DNA of 64,000 nucleotides, taken from NCBI GenBank assembly GCA_013824085.1, contig PNNF01000001.1, positions 124,001 through 188,000 on the forward strand, written 5' to 3'. Made by a program: the position numbers and the translations under genes. Numbering within the stretch: position 1 is the first letter of the stretch; each line of letters opens with the position of its first letter. Shown here in pieces: positions 37,265-46,070 of the stretch. The stretch is from Chlorobiaceae bacterium (GTDB taxonomy: Bacteria > Bacteroidota > Ignavibacteria > Ignavibacteriales > Ignavibacteriaceae). The notes beneath the pieces are model-generated. The model made no database searches and was not told where the DNA came from. It saw nothing but the letters and a program-made list of their open reading frames with translations.

Positions 37265-37822
37265 TTACTTTGATTTCAAAAATTCTAATTCTTTTTTAGC
37301 TAATTCTGCTTCTGGTGAAGTTGGAAATCTTTTTACAATATCTTCCCAAATAGTTTTTGCTGCGTCAACTCTGTTAAAATTATATTCCAAAACACCTTTG
37401 TTGAAAAGTGCCAAAGTATTGTTTTGATCGAATGTTAAAATTTTGTTCACATAAATCTCAGCTTCGTCCAGCTTTTGAGTATGGAAATACAAAGTCGCAA
37501 TGCTGAATAAAATATCGAGGCGTTTTGGATCTTCGTTCAAGATTCTTTTATACAATTCGATTGCTTGGTCTTGGTCGTGTCCCTTTGCAAGAAAATCCGC
37601 ATACTCTCGAACGACTAATGTGTCACCTTGATTTGCTTCGAACTTTGCTTTCAGTTCAGCCAACATTTTTATTGCTTCAGGAGAGACATTTTTTTGCGAA
37701 TGTGATTTATTTTCAGTTAAGCTTTGGCTTGCTTTTTCTTTATCTAAAATTAGGAAGACAATGATTGCTGAAATTGCAACTAATACAATCGCAGGATAGA
37801 CATAAATCGGTTTAAAATTCAT
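37265..37822 (-). CDS. Membrane-anchored TPR protein (185 aa)
   Basis: One N-terminal transmembrane helix (residues about 8-27, VYPAIVLVAISAIIVFLI) precedes a Ser/Lys-rich spacer and three TPRs (KRLDILFSIATLYFHTQKLD, TLALFNKGVLEYNFNRVDAA). It ends 1 nt before the PHP gene, so expression is coupled. No enzymatic domain is visible; it may act as a scaffold for that neighbour. Confidence 0.8.
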   Translation of the reverse strand: MNFKPIYVYPAIVLVAISAIIVFLILDKEKASQSLTENKSHSQKNVSPEAIKMLAELKAKFEANQGDTLVVREYADFLAKGHDQDQAIELYKRILNEDPKRLDILFSIATLYFHTQKLDEAEIYVNKILTFDQNNTLALFNKGVLEYNFNRVDAAKTIWEDIVKRFPTSPEAELAKKELEFLKSK

Positions 37823-37875
37823 AATAATCTTTAAAAAAATAATAAAAATTTAGAAGAGGAACTCTTCATTGTTAA

Positions 37876-38172
37876 TTAAACTTCAAAAGAAGTGTGATAC
37901 TTTGTAGTGCCAGTAACTTTTAAGTCTTCAATTTTAGAAATAAGAATTGCGACTCTTTCGTTTTCGCTGTCGTCATAGTTTTCAAAATTTTCTGGTGAAT
38001 CAAAAATGAAAACTTCTTCAAAATGATTCTTCTTTCCTTTAGATTCAAAAATTGAATAACTCAAAATTCCATCAGCTTTAATCAAAGATTTCAGTTCCTC
38101 AATAGAACTTAAGAAATCATTTCTCTTCTCATTTTTTATTTCGTAGTGTACCGTAAAAAGAACTTTAGCCAT
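37876..38172 (-). CDS. Small protein, dimeric alpha-beta-barrel (ABM-like) candidate (98 aa)
   Basis: The pattern VLFTVHYEIKNEKRNDFLSS, GILSYSIFESKGKKN, FEEVFIFDSPENFENY and a final strand is the beta-alpha-beta arrangement of antibiotic-biosynthesis-monooxygenase-like dimeric barrels. No catalytic residue set is recognisable. It follows dapF by 17 nt. Hypothetical, but codon use and composition match its neighbours, so it is probably a real gene. Confidence 0.7.
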   Translation of the reverse strand: MAKVLFTVHYEIKNEKRNDFLSSIEELKSLIKADGILSYSIFESKGKKNHFEEVFIFDSPENFENYDDSENERVAILISKIEDLKVTGTTKYHTSFEV

Positions 38173-38189
38173 TATCTCTCCAAAAAAGA

Positions 38190-39056
38190 TTAATTAAAAA
38201 AACTTTCCTCAATTTCGCCATAAAAATTTATTTTAGCCGGACCAGTCAAAGACAAATTGATGACTTCTCCGTTTTCAATTTTATAATCAACTAACAATTT
38301 TTCATTTCCTTTTGTAATCAACGTAACGGGTGGTTTTAATCCGTCAATAATGTTCGTAATTATAGCAGTTGCTACAGAACCTGTTCCACAAGCATTTGTT
38401 TCATCTTCAACTCCTCGCTCATAAGTTCGGATGTAAATGCAATTCTCTTTCACATCAATAAAATTTACATTTGCTCCAATGGGTTCAAAATCTTTATGAT
38501 ATCTGATTGCTCTACCGAACTCATAAACCGGAAATTGACTTAAGTCCTTGTAAGAAGAATTTAAGTTTTTAGGATTTATAAGCACATCATTAATTTTAAT
38601 CACAACGTGTGGTGCTCCGGTATCAACATAGTTAGCTGTAAATAATTGTCCGAACTCTTTCAACTTAAAATTGCTTTTAATTTTTGTAGGTGGATTAAAA
38701 TAAAATTTTATTTCATCCTCACTTACAACTTCACCAGAATACTCAACATCATTGAATAAAAATCTTGCTCTACCATCTGATATTTTTTTTGTCAAATGCG
38801 CAAACTTAATGATACAGCGCGCTCCATTTCCGCACAGGATGCCACCGCTTCCATCGGAGTTATAATAAGTAGCACGGAAATCAAAATCATCAGCTTTTTC
38901 GATTAACATCAATCCATCAGCTCCAACTCCATATTTTCTGTCGCAAAGTTTTTGTATTTGCTGCACAGTTAAATTAATTGTGGGTTCTGAATTTTTATCG
39001 AAGAGGATGAAATCGTTACCGGCTCCATTCATCTTTACAAAAGAATATTTTTTCAT
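38190..39056 (-). CDS. dapF: Diaminopimelate epimerase
   Basis: The 288-aa enzyme shows the start FVKMNGAGNDFILFD, the first catalytic cysteine in CGNGARC (Cys75) and the second in ACGTGSVA (near 220). It converts LL- to meso-diaminopimelate for peptidoglycan and lysine. The 200-nt gap upstream contains the tmRNA terminator; transcription may start there. Confidence 0.97.
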   Translation of the reverse strand: MKKYSFVKMNGAGNDFILFDKNSEPTINLTVQQIQKLCDRKYGVGADGLMLIEKADDFDFRATYYNSDGSGGILCGNGARCIIKFAHLTKKISDGRARFLFNDVEYSGEVVSEDEIKFYFNPPTKIKSNFKLKEFGQLFTANYVDTGAPHVVIKINDVLINPKNLNSSYKDLSQFPVYEFGRAIRYHKDFEPIGANVNFIDVKENCIYIRTYERGVEDETNACGTGSVATAIITNIIDGLKPPVTLITKGNEKLLVDYKIENGEVINLSLTGPAKINFYGEIEESFFN

Positions 39057-39204
39057 GACTATGTAATTTAATTTAACGGCTTAAGGTATTCAAGGAAAAT
39101 ATTTTTATAATTTTATTTTTCTTCTTCTTAAGAGATACAATTTTTTTAAGGAATGTGATCAAAGGTTTTGTGTGCGAAAAAAAAAGAAGCGACAAAAGAG
39201 AATG

Positions 39205-39251
39205 AAAATAAAAAATAAGTAAAGAGAAGAGCAAAATTTGCCTTTCTCTTT
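39205..39251 (-). terminator. Intrinsic terminator of the tmRNA gene
   Basis: On the - strand, directly after the tmRNA 3' end, AAAGAGAA (39251-39244) pairs with TTCTCTTT (39228-39221); an inner GCAAA/TTTGC pair extends the stem, and an ACTTATTTTTTATTTT tail follows. Confidence 0.75.
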
Positions 39252-39258
39252 AGCTTTG

Positions 39259-39606
39259 TGGAGGTGGCGGGAATCGAACCCGCGTCCGAAATCATGTCTC
39301 AGAAAACATCTACATACATAGTCAGTTTATATTTTGGTTTAGGGTTATCAAATTGACAAAATTAATCTAAACCTGCTTGATGTTGTTTCATTACCAGAAC
39401 TCAAGCGAATTATGATAACAATCGCATCTAAACGTCGTTCTTAATTAACCGATACGCAAACCAACCAAGAACGGCTGCTTAAATTAAGCAGCTAGGGCGT
39501 AAGTATTTTCGCCAGTTATATTTTTACCTAATGTTTAACGTGTGTTTAGGGAAACACGGCATGCAGTTTAAAGCTACTATAATCCCGTCGAAACCAATGC
39601 ACCCCC
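39259..39606 (-). ncRNA. ssrA: tmRNA (transfer-messenger RNA), tag GENTYALAA
   Basis: The - strand starts GGGGGTGCATTGGTTTCGAC at 39606 and ends with the tRNA-like half CGGGTTCGATTCCCGCCACC followed by TCCA at 39259. GGGGGTG pairs with CACCTCC (7 bp, one G-U); the discriminator is A and CCA is not encoded. The tag reading frame GGC GAA AAT ACT TAC GCC CTA GCT GCT TAA runs 39513-39484, encoding GENTYALAA then stop. This fits tags ending in ALAA that are degraded by ClpXP. A GCTGCTT/AAGCAGC hairpin (39493-39475) follows. The RNA rescues stalled ribosomes with SmpB. Only 19 nt separate it from the cobalamin adenosyltransferase stop. Confidence 0.97.
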
Positions 39607-39625
39607 AAAAAAATAAATTATTTTT

Positions 39626-40180
39626 TTAGGTGGATTTATTCCAGCTAATATCTGAATTACCTGAAATTTTATTTTCATAACGTGAAAGAACAAACAAAAA
39701 ATCTGAAATCCTATTTAGAAAAATAACAATATTTTGATTAATTTTTTCAGAATGTTTTAAATGAACTACTTCCCTCTCTGCGCGACGGCAAACAGTTCTT
39801 GCAATGTGCAAAATTGATGCTGCTTTTGTTCCGCCCGGTAAAATAAAAAATTGTATCTCATCTAACTGCGTTGAAAAATCATCTATCATATTTTCATAAA
39901 AACTAATTTCTTCTTGACTTATCCTCGGAATCGATATTTTTTTAGAATCATAATCAAGTGGTGTTGCTAAGTCAGAGCCAAGAGAAAATAAATCTGATTG
40001 AAGTTTAATAAGTACACTCTCAGTTTTTTTACTTAGTCCTTCAGCAATTGCCAAACCAAGAAAAGAATTCAGTTCATCAACCGTTCCATATGCTTCAATT
40101 CTATCTGAATCCTTCGTTACTCTTTTTCCTCCGAAGAGACTCGTTTCTCCTTTATCACCAGTTTTAGTATAAATTTTCAT
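39626..40180 (-). CDS. Cob(I)yrinic acid a,c-diamide/cobalamin adenosyltransferase, PduO type
   Basis: The 184-aa trimeric-type ATP:cob(I)alamin adenosyltransferase begins KIYTKTGDKGETSLFGGKRV, followed by YGTVDELNSFLGLA, and has the RTVCRRAEREVV helix near residue 130. It makes adenosylcobalamin from reduced cobalamin and ATP. No B12-dependent mutase or reductase is adjacent. It directly precedes tmRNA on the same strand and follows ygfZ by 17 nt. Confidence 0.94.
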   Translation of the reverse strand: MKIYTKTGDKGETSLFGGKRVTKDSDRIEAYGTVDELNSFLGLAIAEGLSKKTESVLIKLQSDLFSLGSDLATPLDYDSKKISIPRISQEEISFYENMIDDFSTQLDEIQFFILPGGTKAASILHIARTVCRRAEREVVHLKHSEKINQNIVIFLNRISDFLFVLSRYENKISGNSDISWNKST

Positions 40181-40197
40181 TTAAATAATTTTTATTC

Positions 40198-41307
40198 TTA
40201 TCTTCTAAAAGGCAAATTCTTTACTGAAACTTTGTATTCTCTATTTTGAACAATACTTTTAGCAAAAAGTTCCTGATTATTATTCAGATAATTTTTTTTG
40301 ATATAAGCCAAAGCAATTTTTTTATTCAATGCAGATGAATTCGTTACAGAAGTAATTATACCAATCTCTTTTTCTTCATTGCTCGTGAATATGGAAATTG
40401 CATCTTCTGGAACTTCAAAATTTTCAAATTCAATTCCTGTTAAAAATTTTTGAACTTTGTCATACGAATCGAGTCTTGCTATCACTTCTTGCCCAATGTA
40501 ACATCCTTTTGTAAAGCTAATTTCGTTCATCAAATTTGCTTCAAGTGGATTAAAATTATCATTCAATTCTTGTGCGGTAGGAATTCCCTGCTCAATTCTG
40601 TAAGTTTCGTAAGCATCGTGTCCAATCAAATTAAAATTGAATACGCATTTATTTTCGATACAGTAACGAATAATATTTATTGCTTGCTCACTTTGACATA
40701 AAATCCAAAATCGTAGTTTTTCATTTTTATCTTTCAACTTCATAACGGAAAAATGAAAATCTTCGAGAATAACATCTCGCAAATAATTGCAATCTAATCC
40801 ATCAATTTTTTCGCCACAAATTAATGTTAAGAATGAATCAGCTTGTGGACCCAAAATTTCGAGTAGAGTATCAGCGGGATTTTTCTCCAAAGTTTTTACG
40901 TCATCCATAATTACATATTTGTTAATCCAACTTTTTACTTTAGTTGAATTTTCAGGAGTTCCAACAATCAAAATTTTACTTTTATAATTAATCAAATTGA
41001 CGCTATCAAGAATTCTTCCTTTTTCTGAAGTAACTACAGTTTTTATCGATTCATTTTTTTGTAAATTTTTCAAATCGTTTGTAGTGATGCGATGAAGGAA
41101 ATCGATAGCATCATTTCCGATAATATCAAAAAGATAAGAATCAGAAATATCTCTTAATCCAACACCTTCATAAAGAGATTGATATTCAGTATCGAAGCCG
41201 CTGAACTCGGGGAAATAAGAATATCCATTGTTTTGATGAAACTGATAACCTAATTCTTCTTTTAGATAAGTTGTAAAATTTGAAGTTAAAGAATTTGGTT
41301 CAAGCAT
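40198..41307 (-). CDS. ygfZ: YgfZ/GcvT-family folate-binding protein (Fe-S maturation factor)
   Basis: The signature KGCYIGQEVIARLDSYDKVQ, with conserved Cys, lies near residue 250 and defines the YgfZ/COG0354 group; the N-terminal half resembles GcvT (LRDISDSYLFDIIGNDAIDF, FLHRITTNDL). YgfZ uses tetrahydrofolate to support repair of some [4Fe-4S] enzymes. The frame opens at ATG 41322, but the ATG at 41307 is preferred because GGAG precedes it by five A residues; the upstream ATG has no such site and only overlaps the previous stop. Confidence 0.92.
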   Translation of the reverse strand: MLEPNSLTSNFTTYLKEELGYQFHQNNGYSYFPEFSGFDTEYQSLYEGVGLRDISDSYLFDIIGNDAIDFLHRITTNDLKNLQKNESIKTVVTSEKGRILDSVNLINYKSKILIVGTPENSTKVKSWINKYVIMDDVKTLEKNPADTLLEILGPQADSFLTLICGEKIDGLDCNYLRDVILEDFHFSVMKLKDKNEKLRFWILCQSEQAINIIRYCIENKCVFNFNLIGHDAYETYRIEQGIPTAQELNDNFNPLEANLMNEISFTKGCYIGQEVIARLDSYDKVQKFLTGIEFENFEVPEDAISIFTSNEEKEIGIITSVTNSSALNKKIALAYIKKNYLNNNQELFAKSIVQNREYKVSVKNLPFRR

Positions 41308-41321
41308 TTTTTCTCCATTCA

Positions 41322-42218
41322 TTAAAAAAGTCTCGTTTGTCTGGGATTTCTTGTATTAACATAGAGACTATCTTGCCATATAAAAGTTACAGAATCAATT
41401 TGTTGTACTCGTTGACCATCATCAATATAAACATACTCGATGTAATCAGGATATCTGTCGCCATTAGCATCTGTAATACTTCGTTTAAAATTAATTCCCT
41501 CATAAGTCATCAGCAAATGCGGTTGTTTATCAGTTCCATCAATAAGAAAATAATTATAATTTATGTGCCCAACACCTTGTCCATAATGGAAGTTTGCTCT
41601 TACGAATGGAATATTTTTTGCTTGCCAATTTTCCATAGTAATTTTATTGAAGCCACCGTGGGATGGTGCTGGTGCTCTCCAGATTTCTGTAAAATTTCCT
41701 TCTCCATCACACTCAAACAAAAAGAGATACATAAATGCAGTGCCGAGAGCGGTGCTATCTAAATCAATAAAGGACGCATCGTAACCAATTAAATTTTTTG
41801 GTTCAACTAATCGGTCACGATCAATAAATCCTAATCTTGAAGTTGTAACCCAACTAAAAATATTCTTTCCACCGCCAGGTCTATTCTGGTAAATAACTGC
41901 ATACTGAGGAACACTAAAAGTTGAGCGTTTATCAAAATCAATTAAATAAGTTCCTTTGGGATAATAATTAATAATTGTCTCGGCAAGATTTAGCGTATCA
42001 CAAGGAGTTCGAACTGTTGCTAATCTTTTTCTCATCTCAAGATTGTAACGTTGAATATCTTCATCCTTTTCAGGTTGATAAGCTACATCCTGCTCGGTTC
42101 CGCCAGGTAATATTTCACCTGTCGTCTCCTGAGGAGTTTCAGTTCCACAAGTATTAAAATATAATACAATAAAGACTGTAGCAGTGATTAATAGTACTCC
42201 AATTATTATAGCTTTCAT
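41322..42218 (-). CDS. Hypothetical membrane-anchored/lipoprotein (298 aa)
   Basis: A hydrophobic N-terminus (residues about 3-22) ends at FNTCGTETP, where the Cys could be lipidated or the helix could be an anchor. Downstream, LNLAETIINYYPKGTYLIDF, FGAxx-free beta-rich sequence and DANGDRYPDYIEYVYIDDG near 250 suggest a beta-propeller-like or repeat-beta fold with a calcium-binding-like DxNxDxxxD loop. No family name is recognised. Its stop overlaps the first ATG of the ygfZ frame, so the two are coupled. Confidence 0.72.
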   Translation of the reverse strand: MKAIIIGVLLITATVFIVLYFNTCGTETPQETTGEILPGGTEQDVAYQPEKDEDIQRYNLEMRKRLATVRTPCDTLNLAETIINYYPKGTYLIDFDKRSTFSVPQYAVIYQNRPGGGKNIFSWVTTSRLGFIDRDRLVEPKNLIGYDASFIDLDSTALGTAFMYLFLFECDGEGNFTEIWRAPAPSHGGFNKITMENWQAKNIPFVRANFHYGQGVGHINYNYFLIDGTDKQPHLLMTYEGINFKRSITDANGDRYPDYIEYVYIDDGQRVQQIDSVTFIWQDSLYVNTRNPRQTRLF

Positions 42219-42241
42219 AAGATCCTCAATTAATTAAAATC

Positions 42242-43606
42242 TTATTTTGAATATTCATCTAAGAAAATAGCTGAACTTAAAATTCCGAGATTAAAATGTT
42301 TTAAATGAAAATGTTCATTTGGTGAATGAAGATTTTCTGTATTCAATCCAAGTCCCATCAACACTGAAGGTGCTTTAAGTTGAGTTGCAAAAGTCGCAAT
42401 CACAGGAATACTTCCGCCTTCTCTTATAAAAACTGTTTTTTTTCCGAAAGCTTTTTCCATTGCTTTAGCGGCAGCTAATGTAGCTTTATGATCTAATGGA
42501 GTAATCACAGGATATCCTCCGTGTAATTCGGAAACTTTAACCTTTACACTTTTTGGCGCTAATTTCAAAATATGATTTTTTATCAACTTAGTAATTTTTT
42601 TTGGATCCTGATTCGCAACTAACCTCATACTAATTTTTGCATATGCTCTTGATGGAATAACTGTCTTCGCTCCTTTACCCGTAAATCCACCCCAAATTCC
42701 GTTGCAATCTAATGTTGGTCTAGCCCAAATTCTTTCAAGTGTTGAGTAACCTTTTTCACCTTCTAATTGAGCGACTTCAAGATTTTTTGCAAAATTTTTC
42801 TCTGAGAATTTTAATTTCTTAAAAGATTCTCTTTCTTTTTTTGTAAGAGGAATCACATCAGCATAAAAATTATCAATGTTAATTTTTCCATTTTTGTCGT
42901 GTAGTTTAGAAATAATTTCTGCTAAAACATTAATTGGATTTGGAACAGCTCCACCAAATGCTCCAGAATGTAAATCACGATTTGGACCTGTAACTTCAAT
43001 CTCAACATAACTTAAGCCACGAAGCCCGTATGTAATTGTTGGTAATCCTGGTGCGAACAGAGATGTGTCCGAAACTAAGACGCTATCACATTTTAATTTA
43101 TTCTTATTTGCGATGATAAAAGGAGCGAGATTAGGACTTCCAATTTCTTCTTCACCTTCAATTAAAAATTTCACATTTACGGGAAGTTTACCAACTTGAC
43201 TCAACCACGCTTCAACACTTTTAATATGAATATAAAGTTGTCCTTTGTCGTCAGTAGCTCCTCTTGCATAAATTTTATCATCTTTAATAACAGGCTCAAA
43301 TGGAGGTGAGTGCCAAAGCTCAACTGGGTCAACTGGTTGCACGTCATAATGTCCATAAAATAAAACTGTCGGCTTATCTGGAGCGTCCATCCATTCAGCA
43401 TAAACGATTGGATGTCCAGCCGTCTGGTGAATCTCAACTGTTTTTAGTCCAGCAATTTTTAATTTATCTGCAACAAATTTTGCTGCTGTCTGCATATCAT
43501 TTTTATTTTCTTCAGAAGTGCTGATACTTGGTATTCGTAAAAACGAAGTAAGTTCTTCAACATATTTTTCTTGATTATTTTTTATATATGAAAGTATCTT
43601 TTCCAT
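42242..43606 (-). CDS. M20 family metallopeptidase (dipeptidase), 454 aa
   Basis: Metal-site motifs are complete: FYGHYDVQPVDPVELW near 85, YARGATDDKGQ near 115, EGEEEIGSPNL near 150 and the C-terminal HSPNEHFHLKHF. The lid/dimerisation domain (about 190-350) contains DLHSGAFGG. These cytosolic zinc peptidases hydrolyse dipeptides (CNDP/PepV-like). It is 7 nt upstream of no other coupled enzyme: the gene before it (43614-44606) is a secreted protein in the same direction. Confidence 0.93.
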   Translation of the reverse strand: MEKILSYIKNNQEKYVEELTSFLRIPSISTSEENKNDMQTAAKFVADKLKIAGLKTVEIHQTAGHPIVYAEWMDAPDKPTVLFYGHYDVQPVDPVELWHSPPFEPVIKDDKIYARGATDDKGQLYIHIKSVEAWLSQVGKLPVNVKFLIEGEEEIGSPNLAPFIIANKNKLKCDSVLVSDTSLFAPGLPTITYGLRGLSYVEIEVTGPNRDLHSGAFGGAVPNPINVLAEIISKLHDKNGKINIDNFYADVIPLTKKERESFKKLKFSEKNFAKNLEVAQLEGEKGYSTLERIWARPTLDCNGIWGGFTGKGAKTVIPSRAYAKISMRLVANQDPKKITKLIKNHILKLAPKSVKVKVSELHGGYPVITPLDHKATLAAAKAMEKAFGKKTVFIREGGSIPVIATFATQLKAPSVLMGLGLNTENLHSPNEHFHLKHFNLGILSSAIFLDEYSK

Positions 43607-43613
43607 AAGACTC

Positions 43614-44606
43614 CTAATCTATTTTTAGATTTAATTTATAAATTATAGGAATAAAGTTTTTAAAATTGTTGATTGTAATTTCATCCAGTTTATTCAAAGT
43701 TTTTTCTGGAGGAACATAAAATCTTTTCCAGGGATCATCAACTAAATAAATATTATTCTCGTTATCGATTGTTATTGACTCAATAGCCGAGACATAACTT
43801 TTTTCTTTGTATCCAGGAATTGCACTAACAAAGTTAATCAATTTTGATGACGTAACGTTTAATTTAGAATCAAAATTTAGGTGAAAAACTTTTCTGCTAT
43901 TTCTGTCAATTCCCCAGAGTGAATATGGCTTATCTGAGACAAGCCCGCAAATAGTATGTATGCCGAGTTCTTTAGTATTTATTTTTTTAATTATTTCATT
44001 ACTCTTTTTGTCTGCAATTAAAATTATTGTCTCGGCTTCAAATGCAGTATCATTTTGAAATCCTTCTAATCCTAAATAAAAATAATTTGAATCAACCGCA
44101 AGTCCTTCATAACCAATATTATTTTTTACATCTTTTAGGAACAACTCATTTGGAGTGAAATCAATTTTTTCTAATCCATTTATTTCACCAAATCCCAACT
44201 CAGGATTAAAATTAATTTTGTAAATCCCAACCCAATTTTTATGATTCGGATCGTTCCCTTCAATCGAAAGATAAAATAGATTTGTTGAATTGTCGAGAGT
44301 AATTTCTTCAAAATCTTTTTTTGGAAATTTTGAAAGATATTGTTCAACTTCTTTTGAAAAATTTATAGGCTCGAATGAAAGCAATGAATCATTAGTGATG
44401 AAGAGTAGATGCAGTTTGCCAATATCGTCAGCGAGTAAAAATTTTTTAATATGATTTTCAGAATTAATAAATGCAATTCCAGAAGTTTGATCAGTTAGAT
44501 AATTGTCTTTCGATAACCATTTGGGAAAACCTTCAGCATTTTTTAATTGATAATCTTGAGCGATTATTGTAATTGAAAAAAGTAATAAAAAAAATATCTT
44601 TGTCAT
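43614..44606 (-). CDS. Secreted beta-propeller-like protein (330 aa)
   Basis: An N-terminal signal (residues 1-16, ending IIAQ) precedes alternating beta-rich blocks: TSGIAFINSENHIKKFLLAD, DFEEITLDNSTNLFYLSIEG, GYEGLAVDSNYFYLGLEGF, ICGLVSDKPYSLWGIDRNSR, AIESITIDNENNIYLVDDPW. This periodic 'I.(V/I)D..N..Y' pattern resembles the SdiA-regulated or phytase-like six-bladed propeller families. The exact family and function are not established. It is divergent from the permease pair across 84 nt. Confidence 0.7.
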   Translation of the reverse strand: MTKIFFLLLFSITIIAQDYQLKNAEGFPKWLSKDNYLTDQTSGIAFINSENHIKKFLLADDIGKLHLLFITNDSLLSFEPINFSKEVEQYLSKFPKKDFEEITLDNSTNLFYLSIEGNDPNHKNWVGIYKINFNPELGFGEINGLEKIDFTPNELFLKDVKNNIGYEGLAVDSNYFYLGLEGFQNDTAFEAETIILIADKKSNEIIKKINTKELGIHTICGLVSDKPYSLWGIDRNSRKVFHLNFDSKLNVTSSKLINFVSAIPGYKEKSYVSAIESITIDNENNIYLVDDPWKRFYVPPEKTLNKLDEITINNFKNFIPIIYKLNLKID

Positions 44607-44690
44607 AAGTTTTTAAAATTTTTGAATAATTAAAGTAAAGAATAATAAATCAATATCGAAATGAAATGATTTTCGCCTTATATTTTGAAT

Positions 44691-46070
44691 ATGATTCTAA
44701 TTAAATACATAATAAAAAATCACTTTGCACCATTTTTGTTTTCAATAGTAACATTAATGTTCATTTTCCTCTTTCAGTTTTTGATGAGGTTTGCAGACAG
44801 GCTTGTAGGCAAAGGCTTAGACACGTGGATAATAATTCAACTCATCACATACAATCTTGCGTGGATGGTTGTGCTTGTTGTACCAATGGCAGTATTAGTT
44901 GCAACGTTGATGGCATTTGGGAATATGTCGCAAAACAATGAAGTTACGATTATGAAAACTGCGGGTGTTAGTCTTTATCGAATGATGGTTGGACCATTGT
45001 TTGCTGCAGTAATCGTAAGTTTATTTTTAATCTATTTTAACAATAATGTTTTGCCTGATGCCAATCACCAAGCAAAAATTTTGATGCAAGAAATATCGCA
45101 GACGAAACCGACACTCTCTTTAGAGCCCGGAGTTTTTTCGCAAGAAGTAAATGGCTACGCAATATTGGTTAGAGAAGTTGATCCTCATTCAAATAAAATT
45201 TTAGGTGTTACAATTTATGATTACTCAAATCCATCTAAAATTAATATCGTTACTGCACTTCGGGGCAATATTTATTTTTCACAAGATCAAACAAAACTCT
45301 TGATGGATTTGTATGAAGGTGAGATTCACGAGTCTGATATTTCCGATACAAAACTTTATAGAAAAATTTTCTTTGAGAAGCACCGCATAGCGATGAATGC
45401 TGAACAATTTTCATTTCAGCAGAATGCACCAGGAAGCACATACCGAGGCGATAGAGAATTAAGTGCTGCCGATATGTCAGTTATTGTTGATAGTCTCGAA
45501 GTAAATAAGAAAATAATTGCAACTGATTTTAATCGAGTAGTAAATAAATATTTTTTTGGTGATAGCTCCATAAAAAGTTCAAATCGAAAAATTGCAACGC
45601 AAGAGAGCGAAAGTTTTTTTTATCCAAACTTAATTGAAAAAGTTAGAAGCACAAAAAATGAAATTCAAAATTCTCAAAGTCGTCTTGATTTTATTCAAAA
45701 GGAAATCAATAAATATTTAGTTGAAATTCATAAAAAATATTCTATTCCCGCAGCGTGCATAATTTTTATTTTGCTCGGTGCACCACTTGGAGTAATGGTT
45801 CGCAAAGGTGGCTTCGGAATGGCTGCAAGTATTAGTCTCGCATTTTTTCTTATCTATTGGGCATCATTAATCGGAGGAGAAAAACTTGCTGACAGAGCAA
45901 TCATCTCTCCTTTCGGTGGAATGTGGATTGCAAATCTTTTTATGGGAGTACTCGGATTGATACTAACATATAGAGTTGCTAAAGAAAATATTAATTTGAA
46001 ATTTGATTTCGTAAATAAATTTATTCCAAAAAGTTGGCGGCAAGAAAAGGTGGACGATGTTAATTCTTGA
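44691..46070 (+). CDS. LptF/LptG-type permease (YjgP/YjgQ family), first of a pair
   Basis: This 459-aa inner-membrane protein has three N-terminal transmembrane helices (LFQFLMRFADRLVGKGLDTW, then the MVVLVVPMAVLVATLMAFGNM segment), a large periplasmic jellyroll-like domain (about 110-330) and three C-terminal helices (FILLGAPLGVMVRKGGFG). LptF and LptG form the ABC-transporter membrane part that extracts lipopolysaccharide. Which paralogue each gene is cannot be decided by eye. The ATG at 44691 is chosen over TTG two codons earlier. It overlaps the next gene by 14 nt. Confidence 0.9.
   Translation: MILIKYIIKNHFAPFLFSIVTLMFIFLFQFLMRFADRLVGKGLDTWIIIQLITYNLAWMVVLVVPMAVLVATLMAFGNMSQNNEVTIMKTAGVSLYRMMVGPLFAAVIVSLFLIYFNNNVLPDANHQAKILMQEISQTKPTLSLEPGVFSQEVNGYAILVREVDPHSNKILGVTIYDYSNPSKINIVTALRGNIYFSQDQTKLLMDLYEGEIHESDISDTKLYRKIFFEKHRIAMNAEQFSFQQNAPGSTYRGDRELSAADMSVIVDSLEVNKKIIATDFNRVVNKYFFGDSSIKSSNRKIATQESESFFYPNLIEKVRSTKNEIQNSQSRLDFIQKEINKYLVEIHKKYSIPAACIIFILLGAPLGVMVRKGGFGMAASISLAFFLIYWASLIGGEKLADRAIISPFGGMWIANLFMGVLGLILTYRVAKENINLKFDFVNKFIPKSWRQEKVDDVNS

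Noticed and set aside
41280-41762. 160-aa open frame on the + strand
   Set aside because: It spans the junction of two well-supported - strand genes and has no ribosome binding site or recognisable domain.
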